A model generated the notes under the pieces. That model ran no database searches. It saw nothing but the letters and a program-made list of their open reading frames with translations, and was not told the origin of the DNA. The translations under genes were made by a program, and so were the position numbers. Of a stretch of 62,860 nucleotides of DNA, positions 33,754 through 43,024 are shown piece after piece; the first letter of the stretch is position 1, and each line of letters opens with the position of its first letter. Source of the DNA: a virus; the IMG/VR virus record IMGVR_UViG_3300009419_001029, positions 1 through 62,860 of that record. One strand, written 5' to 3'.

Positions 33754-34785
33754 ATGTATACAAATCAGTCAGTCAAACGCATTGGATTTGCGTGTAAATG
33801 GGCAGAAATCAATAAGAAAGGTGAGATTGTTTGAGCCGAAGGTCTTAACACGGGTGGCACTACCCAAGCATGGGCAAAGCGTAATAAGCGTGATTTAGTA
33901 GAAGAAAAGATTATGGATGTTGCTAAACGCAATATTCTCAATACACATGCACTAGTTAAGAAAGTTGCAACACTTAATCCACAATTGCGTATGTTGCGTC
34001 TTACTAGTGATATGTTTTCATTTTATACCATGGATGGATACAAAGATTTCTGGCATAGTACCGATGTACAGAATAGCTTAGAACGTTGGATGGCACCTAT
34101 CGGTGAAACTGCACGTGCCAATGATGTTCGTCTAAGTTTTCACCCCGATCAGTTTGTAGTTTTAGCGAGTGACCGTGAAGAAGTAGTAAATAAGAGTATA
34201 GAAGAATTTGAATATCATTGTGACATGGCTCGATGGATGGGTTATGGGCAAAAGTTTCAAGATATGAAAATCAATGTACATATCTCAGGACGTAGAGGCC
34301 CACAAGGCATTAGAGATGTATACAACAGATTGTCGCCAGAAGCGAGAAACACACTAACACTAGAAAATGAGGAATACACACATGGACTTACTGACTGCTT
34401 ATCATTATCTGATCTCGTCCCTACGGTCATGGACATCCATCATAATTGGATTAGAGAAGGAAGTTATATTAATTGTAATGATGACCTTGTTAAAAAGGTT
34501 ATTGATAGTTGGCGCGGTGTTCGCCCTACTCTCCATTACAGTGTTAGCCGCGAAGATGTACTCGTCGGCCATTCCGGATCACAGTTACCCGATCATGATG
34601 CGTTGATTGAAGCGGGATACAGTAAACAGAAGCTTCGGGCACATAGTGATTACTATTGGAACGAAGCGGTGAACGATTGGGCATTGACATTCAGTGAGAA
34701 CTTTGATATGATGTGTGAATCAAAGGCAAAGAATCTTGCCAGCTTTAAATTATTTGAAAGAGCAAAACAAAATGGGATTATTTGA
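33754..34785 (+). pseudogene. uvsE: UV damage endonuclease (UvsE/UVDE), one in-frame stop
   Basis: From ATG 33754 the frame reads MYTNQSVKRIGFACKW, the usual UVDE N-terminus, then meets TGA at 33832-33834 (codon 27) and continues in the same frame (AEGLNTGGTTQAWAKRN) without further stops to 34785. The body has the TIM-barrel metal sites: LSFHPDQFVV, KINVHISGRRG, LTLENEEYTHGL, VMDIHHNW and a final LRAHSDYYW. UVDE nicks DNA next to UV lesions. An internal ATG at 33913 gives 290 residues but loses the first strand. The stop is a real nonsense change, a sequencing error or recoded. Confidence 0.82.
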
Positions 34786-35215
34786 TAGATTATTTGGCAA
34801 GAAGGAAACTATTCCTGAACCTGTTGCGCCGGAAATTCCGAAGCTTAAGAAGCCACGCAAGCCTAAGGAGAAGAAGGTTGCACCTGAACTTACTGCTAAA
34901 GAAAAAGCAACACAGGCAGGTGAGCCTTATGTTAACATCATTAAGATGGAAGTAGATCCCAAGGACCTGAACAGCGGTCACATAGAACTTGACTTTAACG
35001 ATAAGTTTGTATTGAATTTGATTCGTGCAGGTTACAAAATGAAAGAGACCGATACAGATAATGATATCGTGGATCGGTGGTGGACTAATTTGTGCAGAGC
35101 AACAGTTTTAGAGACCTTTGAACAGGAAATTGCTGATCCAGACAAAAGATCACCCGGAGATGTACGCAATGTAGTCACTCGGGATTTAGGAAACGGTCGT
35201 ACTGAGGTAAGTTAA
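34772..35215 (+). CDS. Hypothetical protein with basic linker, 147 residues
   Basis: Start ATG 34772. N-terminus MGLFDRLFGKKE, then a Pro/Lys-rich linker (KLKKPRKPKEKKV) and a folded part with VDPKDLNSGHIELDFNDKFV and DIVDRWWTNLCRATVLETFEQE. Similar small proteins occur in large phages of water bacteria (from memory). Overlaps the uvsE end by 14 bases. Function unknown. Confidence 0.6.
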   Translation: MGLFDRLFGKKETIPEPVAPEIPKLKKPRKPKEKKVAPELTAKEKATQAGEPYVNIIKMEVDPKDLNSGHIELDFNDKFVLNLIRAGYKMKETDTDNDIVDRWWTNLCRATVLETFEQEIADPDKRSPGDVRNVVTRDLGNGRTEVS

Positions 35216-35605
35216 ATGACAACATTAGGTTATTTAAAATGTTCTATCCCAAGTTGTTCCAACACCGTAGGACAACATAGTAAAACAAAAAATACTAACA
35301 AGCAAGTTTGTTCAGCCCATAGAACACACCGAAAAGCAGAAGTAGATAAATGGAAAACTAATCAAGGGTGTGCTAATAAGGATGGTCATTATGGATTTCC
35401 TTGTGTATGCACATCTATACTAGATCCATGTACACTTGACATTAATCATATTGACGGTGACAACGGCAATAGAAATTCTAGCAATATTGAAGTTTTGTGT
35501 AAGATGTGCCACTCAGTGGTTACTATCAGAAATGAGCATCACAAACAGGCTCGGCCTGATCGTAGATTAAAGATAGTAAACACCGGTTTATTTGAGTTTG
35601 GATAA
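35216..35605 (+). CDS. HNH endonuclease, small
   Basis: 129 residues: an N-terminal Cys pair (CSIPSCSN), a Cys/His region (CSAHRTHRK) and an HNH core, INHIDGDNGNRNSSNIEVLCKMCH. Small HNH proteins of this shape are homing or packaging-linked nucleases in phages. It follows the gene before without a gap and ends before a strong promoter. Confidence 0.75.
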   Translation: MTTLGYLKCSIPSCSNTVGQHSKTKNTNKQVCSAHRTHRKAEVDKWKTNQGCANKDGHYGFPCVCTSILDPCTLDINHIDGDNGNRNSSNIEVLCKMCHSVVTIRNEHHKQARPDRRLKIVNTGLFEFG

Positions 35606-35638
35606 TACTAAAGTGTTGTAAAAACAACAAGTTACTAG

Positions 35639-35667
35639 TTGACAATAAATGAGATATATGCTATAAT
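35639..35667 (+). promoter_or_regulatory. Strong sigma70 promoter
   Basis: TTGACA (35639-35644), 17 bp, TATAAT (35662-35667). TTGACA is followed by ATAAAT, as at 36491, 44533 and 44845. Confidence 0.85.
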
Positions 35668-35697
35668 AAATGTATTCAATCGAATAACGGATTAATT

Positions 35698-36489
35698 ATG
35701 GCAGCCATCTCATTCAATCTTTTTAAGAACTCGTGTGAGGAACGCGGCTATACGGAACGTGTTTACGAAGAACAAACTAATTGTGTACTTTATACTAACA
35801 ATGGTGTAAAGTGTGAGATTAAAAAGAACCACTATACTATAGGTTGGCTTGCACGTCCAGAAGATGTTGCGGAGATGCGTAATCAACTTTTAGCACAAGG
35901 TTTTACTGAGAAAATTGGTAAGCGTTCCGAAAAGCGCAAAGATGCAAAAGACTTTATGAATATTCCTTTTGACGGGGATGTGCTTGAGAACTTTTGGATT
36001 ATTGTTGGCACCATTGAAGCTATCACGACCATTGTACGCAAGGTGCGTGGACAAGCTATCAAGCCTATTCCGCGTGAAGTATCCGAACGTAATATCTTTG
36101 AAAAGATTGCCAAGCGTTTCAAATACTTTATCGACAGTGAAGATGGTTTTGGTCTAGAGAATACCCGAGCATTGCTTGAGGGTGATAGTATCGATCACCT
36201 AATTACAATTGGTGAATCGGTAAAGCGTAATAAAGAAAACACATATCGGGAACACATTGTTCCCTGCATTATGATTTACAATCAAGCGGTTACTATGACT
36301 ATAGAAAAACGTAGTGTAACCGAAATAGCACAAATGATTAAAAACAATTTGGCTATTGTATTGATTACAAACGAAGAAGCCGAATTACTAGACAATGAAT
36401 TGGACATGCAAACAAGTATGCCCGAAAACTGGAAGTTTGGTGATAGCGTTTTTGCTAGGCTTGACGTTGCTAGCATTAAATTAAAATAA
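35698..36489 (+). CDS. Hypothetical protein, 263 residues
   Basis: Mixed alpha/beta protein beginning MAAISFNLFKNSCEERGY with no motif I recognise. Its own consensus promoter suggests early expression at high level, and it is followed by the helicase-HNH gene under a sister promoter, so the two may belong to one early takeover or defence-related set. Function unknown. Confidence 0.65.
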   Translation: MAAISFNLFKNSCEERGYTERVYEEQTNCVLYTNNGVKCEIKKNHYTIGWLARPEDVAEMRNQLLAQGFTEKIGKRSEKRKDAKDFMNIPFDGDVLENFWIIVGTIEAITTIVRKVRGQAIKPIPREVSERNIFEKIAKRFKYFIDSEDGFGLENTRALLEGDSIDHLITIGESVKRNKENTYREHIVPCIMIYNQAVTMTIEKRSVTEIAQMIKNNLAIVLITNEEAELLDNELDMQTSMPENWKFGDSVFARLDVASIKLK

Positions 36490-36490
36490 T

Positions 36491-36519
36491 TTGACAATAA
36501 ATCTAAAATACGTTATAAT
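36491..36519 (+). promoter_or_regulatory. Strong sigma70 promoter
   Basis: TTGACA (36491-36496), 17 bp, TATAAT (36514-36519); consensus in both boxes, with a GAGGAA ribosome site further on. Confidence 0.85.
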
Positions 36520-36545
36520 ACAATTTTACACACTGAGGAACTAAC

Positions 36546-38467
36546 ATGAGTCATTTGCGCCCAAATACATTTAAACTATCCAGTGCAACAAAACAAATTG
36601 ATCTGTCATTCATGCGCCCGTTGCAATTGCAATACTTGCATGACAATGTTTTTAAATCCATTGCTGAATCTAACCTGGCAAATGATCCTCGCATTGCGAT
36701 TGTTCCTGCAGGTACTAACGCAGGTAAGTCTACAGTCATTACTAAGATTACGATCCCTAATACTGTTTATCTTGATTCGTCAGTTAACTGTATTGTATTT
36801 ACTTCCCCTGATAGCGGTTGCGTTGATGGTCCTTATCACAAGTTTCATGCTGAGTGGAACGGTAAGCGTATTCAATGCATTGACGGTACTATCAAACGAT
36901 TCCGTGCCCGTCGCAAAGATGATATCAGACTGTCATGGTTGCTAGGTGAAGTTACACCTGACGATGTTGTTGACGTTTGGTTTGTGTCTACACAATGGCT
37001 ACGTCAAATTTGGTGTGAGTACAGCGAACCTCTGTTGCCCAAGACTATTGGTGTCCCGCAATATATCTTTGTCGATGAAATTCATTTCGGCATGGGTACT
37101 ATTGACGCTACTACAATCTTTGAAGATCAGGGTCGCAACAACAAGAACTTTGATCCCAAATGGTTGCCTACTATCTATGGTATGGCAGTTGCAGGCTCAC
37201 GTGTTATAGGTTACACTGGCACTGCTACTAAGAGCCAACAAGGTGGAACTGTTTTAGGTGGTACTGTGTTCAAGACACTTGAACGAATGCCTGAGAACAA
37301 GAACACTAGTGTGTTCGCCGATGTTTTGCCCCTGCAAACTGACTTACTTTCATACTCATATCGTGGTGAACTATTGAACACTTATGATTTGTCTAAGTTG
37401 ACTTACGAATTGACTGTTGATAAGTGTTATAAGTTTTTCAGTAAAATTGATGAGGACACCTGGCAAAAAGCAATGGACATTGACATTGTGCAAATCATGC
37501 CGGGAGCATTCTTCAAGTTTGGTCGTGAGGATGCTACTAAGTCAATTCCATTGTATAGTTCTCGAGGTCGGAGAAATGATTTTATGACTTTCGGTGGGGA
37601 CATTAATGCGATATCGGCATTGTCACTAGTGACGAGAAGAAGTATCTAAAGCCAAAGTTTGGTCGTGTATACAAAGACGCATATTCTATTGTGCGAAATG
37701 CTAATGATTCGGATAACATTGTTAATCCGTTTTTGCTAGGAGTAATTATGCAAGGTAACATGGGTTGGGATATCCCTCGCTTGAAGCAAATTTCATTCTT
37801 GGGTTATCCTAGCGCAAAGAATGTTTATCTCATGCAAATGCAAACAATGGCACGTGCAAAGCGTTTGGTATGTGGTGTCTATGACCATAATGACAAAGCA
37901 CGACAAATTGCTGAATTGGATGTTTCTACTGAACAGAAAATTCTGTTGGCTGAGTATGTTGTGTTTATGAATACAGTTAATATTGTTATTCCCAATGATG
38001 CACATTTGTTAGATAGTGCGTATAGTGAGTTCCGTCAGAACATGTACACACCTAATGAAGGTTTGGACTTGTATTTGAATATCATTGCAACACATGTGCC
38101 TGTTAAGAAAAAGAGCAACGTGTCCAAATTTACGAAGCCTCACTTTCACATGGGTTACAATCCCGGTTCACAGAATCAAGCAAACAAGAAAGATTATTGC
38201 GAACACTGTACTGACTTGGGATTAGTTAATGACAAAGGTGTTACATTCTGTGAAATTATCGGACGAGTACAAGCAGAGGATGAGGCAGGCCGTAAATTGA
38301 CCGACGCTGAATTCAAAGTGTATTGGAAAGGTCAATTAAAGGTAGATCACCTTAACGGTAAACGTGATGACAATCGCCCGGAAAATTTACGCACACGTGA
38401 TGGTATCAGCGATGGGTTGAAAACCTTAATCCATAAGGATTATTTGAATAGCTACAAAGTGGCTTGA
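36546..38467 (+). pseudogene. Superfamily 2 helicase-HNH protein, split by a frameshift
   Basis: The first frame (36546-37649, 367 residues) has a Walker A variant GTNAGKST (56-63), DEIH (177-180) and GYTGTATKS (motif III-like). The second frame, one base back, is open from 37607 to 38467 and continues the fold (GIVTSDEKKYLK, then GVIMQGNMGWDIPRLKQIS and MQMQTMARAKRL, motifs V-VI). It ends in a Cys pair (YCEHC) plus an HNH-like block (KVDHLNGKRDDNRPENL). The shift must lie between 37607 and 37646. Joined length is about 640 residues. A helicase-nuclease fusion would suit DNA degradation or exclusion. Decay, error or frameshifting is not settled. Confidence 0.72.
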
Positions 38468-38492
38468 CAAAAAATAAATAGTAGTATATAAT
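38464..38492 (+). promoter_or_regulatory. Strong sigma70 promoter, leaderless
   Basis: TTGACA (38464-38469), 17 bp, TATAAT (38487-38492). The ATG at 38499 is at the expected transcription start. Confidence 0.8.
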
Positions 38493-38498
38493 AGACAC

Positions 38499-39518
38499 AT
38501 GACACACAAAACTTACGCCCTCATCGATACTGCAAATACCTTTTTCCGCGCAAGGCATGTTGCTTCACGCAACAGCACACCGGAAGAGAAGATAGGCATG
38601 GCATTGCATCTAACATTAGCTAGCGTTAATCAAGCAGTAAAACGTTACGGCATTGACCACTGCGTATTCTGTTTAGAAGGCAGGTCGTTCAGAAAAGATA
38701 TGTATGCTCCATACAAAAGGAATCGTGTGGTTGATGCTATGTCTATTACTGAGGAAGAAGCCGAAGAGTCAAAACTTTTTTGGGACACGTATGAGAAATT
38801 TACAACTTACATTCGTGAGAAGACTAACGTAACTGTATTGCGGCATGAACGTGCTGAGGCAGATGACATGATCGCCCGATTCCTTCACTTGCATCCCATG
38901 GATACACATTACATCATCAGTACAGATGGCGACTACGCACAGTTGATTAGTAAAAACGTGATGCAATATAATGGGGTGACTGGTGAACTTATCACTTTAG
39001 CAGGATATCTCAAAGAAAATGGGAAGCCCGTCATTGACAAGAAAACTAAAGAACCTAAATTGTTAGAAGATCCCGAGTACGGATTATTCAAAAAAATTTG
39101 CAGGGGAGATGCCGGCGACAACGTATTCAGTGCTTACCCCGGCGTCAGAGAAAAAGGTACTAAGAACAAAGTAGGTATCATTGAAGCATACGAGGATCGC
39201 AATAAACAAGGTTTTAATTACAACAATTTTATGTTGCAACGTTATACCGACCACGAGGGTAATGAAGTACGTGTTAAAGATGCATTTGAACGCAATCGAC
39301 AATTAATTGACCTCACTGCACAGCCGCAAGAAATCAAGGATGCAGTTGACCAACGTATTCGTGAAAGTGTCCGTGTGACAACTATTCCTCAAGTGGGCAT
39401 TCATTTTCTAAAATTTACAGGCAAGTATGAACTTACGAAAATCTCTGAGCAAGCTGAAACTTATAGCCGGTGGCTTAATGCACCGTATCAAGGGAACGTA
39501 CATGAACGATCTAATTGA
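38499..39518 (+). CDS. rnh: 5'-3' exonuclease/RNase H, FEN family
   Basis: 339 residues. N-terminal acid in YALIDTANTFFRA, the arch region RKDMYAPYKRNR, then AEADDMIARF, STDGDYAQLI and GDAGDNVFSAYPGV supply the metal-binding Asp cluster of FEN-type nucleases, matching T4 RNase H and Pol I 5' nuclease. It removes RNA primers on the lagging strand, working with the polymerase and ligase in this window. A leaderless transcript is predicted. Confidence 0.88.
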   Translation: MTHKTYALIDTANTFFRARHVASRNSTPEEKIGMALHLTLASVNQAVKRYGIDHCVFCLEGRSFRKDMYAPYKRNRVVDAMSITEEEAEESKLFWDTYEKFTTYIREKTNVTVLRHERAEADDMIARFLHLHPMDTHYIISTDGDYAQLISKNVMQYNGVTGELITLAGYLKENGKPVIDKKTKEPKLLEDPEYGLFKKICRGDAGDNVFSAYPGVREKGTKNKVGIIEAYEDRNKQGFNYNNFMLQRYTDHEGNEVRVKDAFERNRQLIDLTAQPQEIKDAVDQRIRESVRVTTIPQVGIHFLKFTGKYELTKISEQAETYSRWLNAPYQGNVHERSN

Positions 39519-39738
39519 AAAACAATTATACATGGGTATAGTTGCGGTTCTCAAGGATGACAAACTCTATTACGAATCTAGAGTAAGTACTAAGGGCGAG
39601 TATAATCATTTCAAAGACGGTGGACATGAGGCTCTATTAAGATACATTGACCAAATGGCTCCGTTGATTCTAGCAAATGAGCGTGAGAAAATTGACAAAC
39701 GTGCCAAGCAAATGATGTGGGAAGAACTGAAAAAATGA
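39502..39738 (+). CDS. Hypothetical protein, 78 residues
   Basis: From ATG 39502: MNDLIEKQLYMGIVAVLKDDKLYYESR and a helical end. Overlaps the end of rnh by 17 bases and the next gene by ATGA. No known motif. Confidence 0.55.
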   Translation: MNDLIEKQLYMGIVAVLKDDKLYYESRVSTKGEYNHFKDGGHEALLRYIDQMAPLILANEREKIDKRAKQMMWEELKK

Positions 39739-39962
39739 CATTCACTGTACAAGAAAATCGGTTCAAAGAAATCAAACGTGATGACGAACACTTTATGATG
39801 ACTGATGGTTTCAAATTGGTACCACGTGCAGGAATTGAGATTTCAAATCAATGCCCGCGTGAATATAAATTGATTCTAGCCGATTGTATTGACAGGGGTT
39901 GGGTCAAACCAGTAGCATACATAAAGACTAAAGAATTATTTTGGGAAGTGTTAGGAGATTGA
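39735..39962 (+). CDS. Hypothetical protein, 75 residues
   Basis: From ATG 39735: MTFTVQENRFKEIKRDDEHF, with ECPREY-like QCPREYKLILADCIDRGW. Probably a small alpha/beta protein. Tight coupling on both sides supports coding. Confidence 0.55.
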   Translation: MTFTVQENRFKEIKRDDEHFMMTDGFKLVPRAGIEISNQCPREYKLILADCIDRGWVKPVAYIKTKELFWEVLGD

Positions 39963-39963
39963 T

Positions 39964-40197
39964 ATGAACGATAAAGACATGAATAACATTCTGTTTATCT
40001 TGAACCGCACCCAAGAAGAATTAGAAATTTGGTGGCACAGCATGGATGAAGAGGATCAAGAATATGCTATGTGGATCATCAAAGCATATCGTGAAGAACT
40101 GGTACGTATGCAAGACGCATATGAAGAACTGTGTCCAATGGATAAGGTAGAAGATTATTCTATTGCAAAAAATTACTTGAAGAAGTTTCAACTATGA
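39964..40197 (+). CDS. Acidic helical protein, 77 residues
   Basis: Acidic, helical (EELEIWWHSMDEEDQEYAMWI). Preceded by GGAG and overlapping the next gene by ATGA. Function unknown. Confidence 0.55.
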   Translation: MNDKDMNNILFILNRTQEELEIWWHSMDEEDQEYAMWIIKAYREELVRMQDAYEELCPMDKVEDYSIAKNYLKKFQL

Positions 40198-40658
40198 AGA
40201 AAGTTTATTATGAAAAAATTGGACGTAGATATCATCCTGTGGCTGAGTATGATAATGATCTTTTGGACAGTTTCTCTAAAGGTAATCACTTGGTCATGTG
40301 TTACCCGGGAGGCACCAGCCGTAGGTTTAACGTGGAACCTAATCATGCCGCGATGATCGCCGCAGGTAGAGTAGCAGAAGATGCCATCTGTCGTGCTATC
40401 AGCAAAGCTTCAGAGCTACGTCCAAAGAATACTCCTATCACTGAAGCACAACAAAAGGCATGGAAAAAGTTAGCCAAAGAAATGGGTGATGAATTATGTA
40501 CCTTGTATGGGCTTAGTGTGCGTGACTGTGCTGAAGCCGGGGTAAAGGCTATGATAGAAGAGGCTGAACAACTTATGTCAAACCCTGCAGTAAAGAAAGC
40601 GTATGAACACTTTCAATTAGTTTGTGAATTGACAAAGGAACAGCATGAACCTAGCTGA
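40194..40658 (+). CDS. Hypothetical phage protein, 154 residues
   Basis: N-terminus MKKVYYEKIGRRYHPVAEYD and a helical body (ITEAQQKAWKKLAKEMGDEL). This type is frequent in large phages of water bacteria (from memory); role unknown. Ends inside the next gene. Confidence 0.6.
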   Translation: MKKVYYEKIGRRYHPVAEYDNDLLDSFSKGNHLVMCYPGGTSRRFNVEPNHAAMIAAGRVAEDAICRAISKASELRPKNTPITEAQQKAWKKLAKEMGDELCTLYGLSVRDCAEAGVKAMIEEAEQLMSNPAVKKAYEHFQLVCELTKEQHEPS

Positions 40659-40917
40659 TTACTTTGCAAAGAATCGTTACAAGCCTAAATATGAGTTTAT
40701 GGCTAGAGTAACTGGTATGTATGGTAAAATCAGATGGATCGGTAGTGTAGGTAATGATACTGTTATTAGTGAACAGCGAGGACCTGAACTACATATTCAT
40801 TTGGATTTACCATTAAAGATTGACGGAAAGTATACTAGTGTGTTAGTATGTACACACAAGGGCGTAACACGATTAACTAATTTTGATGACGAACCTTCAA
40901 CAAAGAAAAAGAAATAA
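40645..40917 (+). CDS. Hypothetical protein, 90 residues
   Basis: Beta-rich with MARVTGMYGKIRWIGSVGNDTV and a Lys-rich tail (STKKKK). Possibly a small OB- or SH3-like nucleic acid binder by pattern only. Overlaps the previous gene by 14 bases. Confidence 0.5.
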   Translation: MNLADYFAKNRYKPKYEFMARVTGMYGKIRWIGSVGNDTVISEQRGPELHIHLDLPLKIDGKYTSVLVCTHKGVTRLTNFDDEPSTKKKK

Positions 40918-40919
40918 CT

Positions 40920-41387
40920 ATGACTGATAAATCACTAATTGCAAAACCTGTAGTTAAAAATCAATTTTGGATTGTTACTGACGGAAATGAAAAAGTTGGT
41001 AATGTATTAGCAGACGGCTCAGGCTTTGAAGTGAAACTAAACGGTAGTAAATCACATTACAAAAACACTAAAGCCATTGAACGCATTACTAACATTAAGT
41101 TTGAGAATGTAGGTAAGTTTAAAACTACTGTAAAAGATTTGCCATTCAGTGAATATCCTACAACTGCAAAGATATATAACAGTATGCTGGATGTAAAGCG
41201 TAAACTACATTTGTTTACAAAAGCAGTTAACAGCAAGTGCTATTATGCCGCAGGATGGTTTACAGTTAAGCAAGGTGCAGAAAGTAAAGCAATTTTTTGC
41301 CCTAAATACATCTTTATTCAGCGTTATGAGTACACCGGGCCATATAAAACTAAGGCAGAGGTAGAAAATGTGCTAAATAGTATATGA
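40920..41387 (+). CDS. Hypothetical protein, 155 residues
   Basis: Beta-rich with DGNEKVGNVLADGSGFEVKL and a C-terminal part (GWFTVKQGAESKAIFCPKYIF). Lys-rich throughout, so a nucleic acid contact is possible. No recognised domain. Confidence 0.55.
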   Translation: MTDKSLIAKPVVKNQFWIVTDGNEKVGNVLADGSGFEVKLNGSKSHYKNTKAIERITNIKFENVGKFKTTVKDLPFSEYPTTAKIYNSMLDVKRKLHLFTKAVNSKCYYAAGWFTVKQGAESKAIFCPKYIFIQRYEYTGPYKTKAEVENVLNSI

Positions 41388-41593
41388 TTATAATAAAACG
41401 TTTTATTGACAGGGTATCGGCTAGTGAAGGAAAGACTGGAACAAATGTGATTCTCCCTATGGAAGAGGCAAGAATGTTGCGTGATGAACTAGCAAAACTA
41501 CTGTCGGATAATTACGATTTATTAAACAACAAAAAGGAATCCATTGACAATTCTGTAATACAGGTAGAAGTCAATGGTGGTAAATGGTCATGA
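41384..41593 (+). CDS. Hypothetical protein, 69 residues
   Basis: MIIIKRFIDRVSASEGKTGTNVILP and a helix (EARMLRDELAKLLSDNYDLL). ATGA overlaps on both sides. Confidence 0.5.
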   Translation: MIIIKRFIDRVSASEGKTGTNVILPMEEARMLRDELAKLLSDNYDLLNNKKESIDNSVIQVEVNGGKWS

Positions 41594-41883
41594 GTAGAAC
41601 ACAACCTAAATTATTATTAGAGATTGTAGATAAAGTTACATATAAATGCGACCAGATCGTAGAAGCCGCAGGCATATGGGCTGTGTTTTATGAGAATCAA
41701 CCGATCAATCTAAAATCACAGCACTATCAGGATCCTGATGCTACGCCTAAGTATAAAAAGACTAGCTTCAGTAATCCAGGTCACGCTAGAAATCTTTGCC
41801 GTAAACTCAATGCTCAATTCAAAACAGACAAATTCACGGTTGTCTTTATGAATCAAGGTACTTGTGTTTATCCAGATGAGTGA
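41590..41883 (+). CDS. Hypothetical protein, 97 residues
   Basis: From ATG 41590 (ATGA overlap). MSRTQPKLLLEIVDKVTYKC, with a basic middle (KYKKTSFSNPGHARNLCRKL). Unknown. Confidence 0.5.
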   Translation: MSRTQPKLLLEIVDKVTYKCDQIVEAAGIWAVFYENQPINLKSQHYQDPDATPKYKKTSFSNPGHARNLCRKLNAQFKTDKFTVVFMNQGTCVYPDE

Positions 41884-42283
41884 CAGAAAATCTTTAAAAC
41901 AAATCATTACTGAAGCTGTGGCAAAAGAGTTGCCACACGAATTGAACGAAGAAAAGTCTACACCCGCAGATGACTTATTATTTAAGTGGTGGCAGACCGG
42001 TAGGGGTGAGGGACTTAGATTAACCGACTACGGTGATCTAGCATTCAGAATGGCTGAGATAGAATTCTATCAATACGACCTAGCAACAAGACCAGCTGAT
42101 GGATACTATTCATGGGTAATGGAACTCAACAAGAAAATCAAATGCCCCTATTACATGGGGGTAAATAAAGACGGAAAGAAAAGCAAACCCTTCATTAGAT
42201 TTTATGATAGCAAAATCGCTATGATGGTGAGTCTATATGGAAATGTGAATGAATACTTAGATTCAATAAAGGTAAGAAAATGA
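41876..42283 (+). CDS. Hypothetical protein, 135 residues
   Basis: From ATG 41876: MSDRKSLKQIITEAVAKELP, then PADDLLFKWWQTGRGEG. Small conserved-type protein with aromatic residues; no motif recognised. Overlaps neighbours on both sides. Confidence 0.55.
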   Translation: MSDRKSLKQIITEAVAKELPHELNEEKSTPADDLLFKWWQTGRGEGLRLTDYGDLAFRMAEIEFYQYDLATRPADGYYSWVMELNKKIKCPYYMGVNKDGKKSKPFIRFYDSKIAMMVSLYGNVNEYLDSIKVRK

Positions 42284-42447
42284 CAGAAGAAAAGAAAAGC
42301 CCAAATCCATTTATCAATATGGCTAACGAAGCTAAAAAGAAAAATGCACCAATGATTACTGGCAAGAAAAGTGAGCAAAAAGCTCCTAAGCCTAGCAAGG
42401 GTTTTGGTGGTGCGTCAGTAGTTCGTAGAACCGGACGTGGTGGTTAA
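42280..42447 (+). CDS. Small basic protein, 55 residues
   Basis: MTEEKKSPNPFINMANEAKKK, then a Lys/Gly/Arg-rich end (GFGGASVVRRTGRGG). ATGA overlap with the gene before. Disordered and basic; may bind nucleic acid. Its end overlaps the convergent minus-strand gene by four bases. Confidence 0.6.
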   Translation: MTEEKKSPNPFINMANEAKKKNAPMITGKKSEQKAPKPSKGFGGASVVRRTGRGG

Positions 42448-42935
42448 TACCAAACACCCTCATTACGCATTCGTCGGATAGTGTATAGGTAAGTGCTACA
42501 TATAGCATAGCATCGTACATTTACCATACTGAGTAAACTGCGGTCATTTATCTCCGGTAAAAACATAACACTATTTGCGTTGATAGGTACTGTGCCCGGA
42601 GTAATTAATTTGCCATTGCTAGCAGTAGCATATGGTGGAGGTGGAGTGGATGCGTCAAAATGAAAATAGTTTGGATATAAATTACTAGGCTGAGTAGCGA
42701 TCCAAGTTTGCATATCTGTGTTAACTGCATTAATCCAAAATCTATTACCTTGTATATACCTTTCAGTGACTTCAATTAGAGGCTGACCGTTCCCTACATA
42801 TAGTTTGTTGTTTAATCTCCAAACATCAATTAAACAGGAAAACCCCTTTTGTTGGGCTTTACTTATTTGGGACGGGGTGTTAGCATCCTCATAGTTTGAA
42901 CCATCATAGATTCCTTGATAAGATATATAGAACAT
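42444..42935 (-). CDS. Glycerophosphodiesterase-like domain protein, degenerate
   Basis: 163 residues with the order of a GDPD TIM barrel: FYISYQGIYDGSNYEDANTPSQI (normally HRGxxxxxxENT), GFSCLIDVWRLNNKLYVGN (EIDVxxxxDxxxVxxH) and FWINAVNTDMQTWI. The catalytic His are missing (SYQG for xHRG, GNGQ for xHD), so activity is doubtful. It may bind a phospholipid or glycan. Single late gene on the minus strand with a leaderless-type start. Confidence 0.55.
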   Translation of the reverse strand: MFYISYQGIYDGSNYEDANTPSQISKAQQKGFSCLIDVWRLNNKLYVGNGQPLIEVTERYIQGNRFWINAVNTDMQTWIATQPSNLYPNYFHFDASTPPPPYATASNGKLITPGTVPINANSVMFLPEINDRSLLSMVNVRCYAICSTYLYTIRRMRNEGVWY

Positions 42936-42939
42936 ATTG

Positions 42940-42947
42940 TATTTATG
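42940..42947 (-). promoter_or_regulatory. T4-type late promoter, leaderless (minus strand)
   Basis: CATAAATA on the minus strand ends four bases before the start codon of the gene ending at 42444. A TTGACA overlaps it upstream. Confidence 0.65.
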
Positions 42948-43024
42948 TCAACGGAATCAATAGTTGCCGCGTTATATATATGTAGACATTGAAATCTACT
43001 TCATTAACTTAAAGGAAACTTAAA

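Noticed and set aside
36546-38467. Two separate real genes instead of one frameshifted gene
   Set aside because: The second frame lacks a good start and ribosome site, is open upstream of its first GTG, and continues the helicase motif order of the first.
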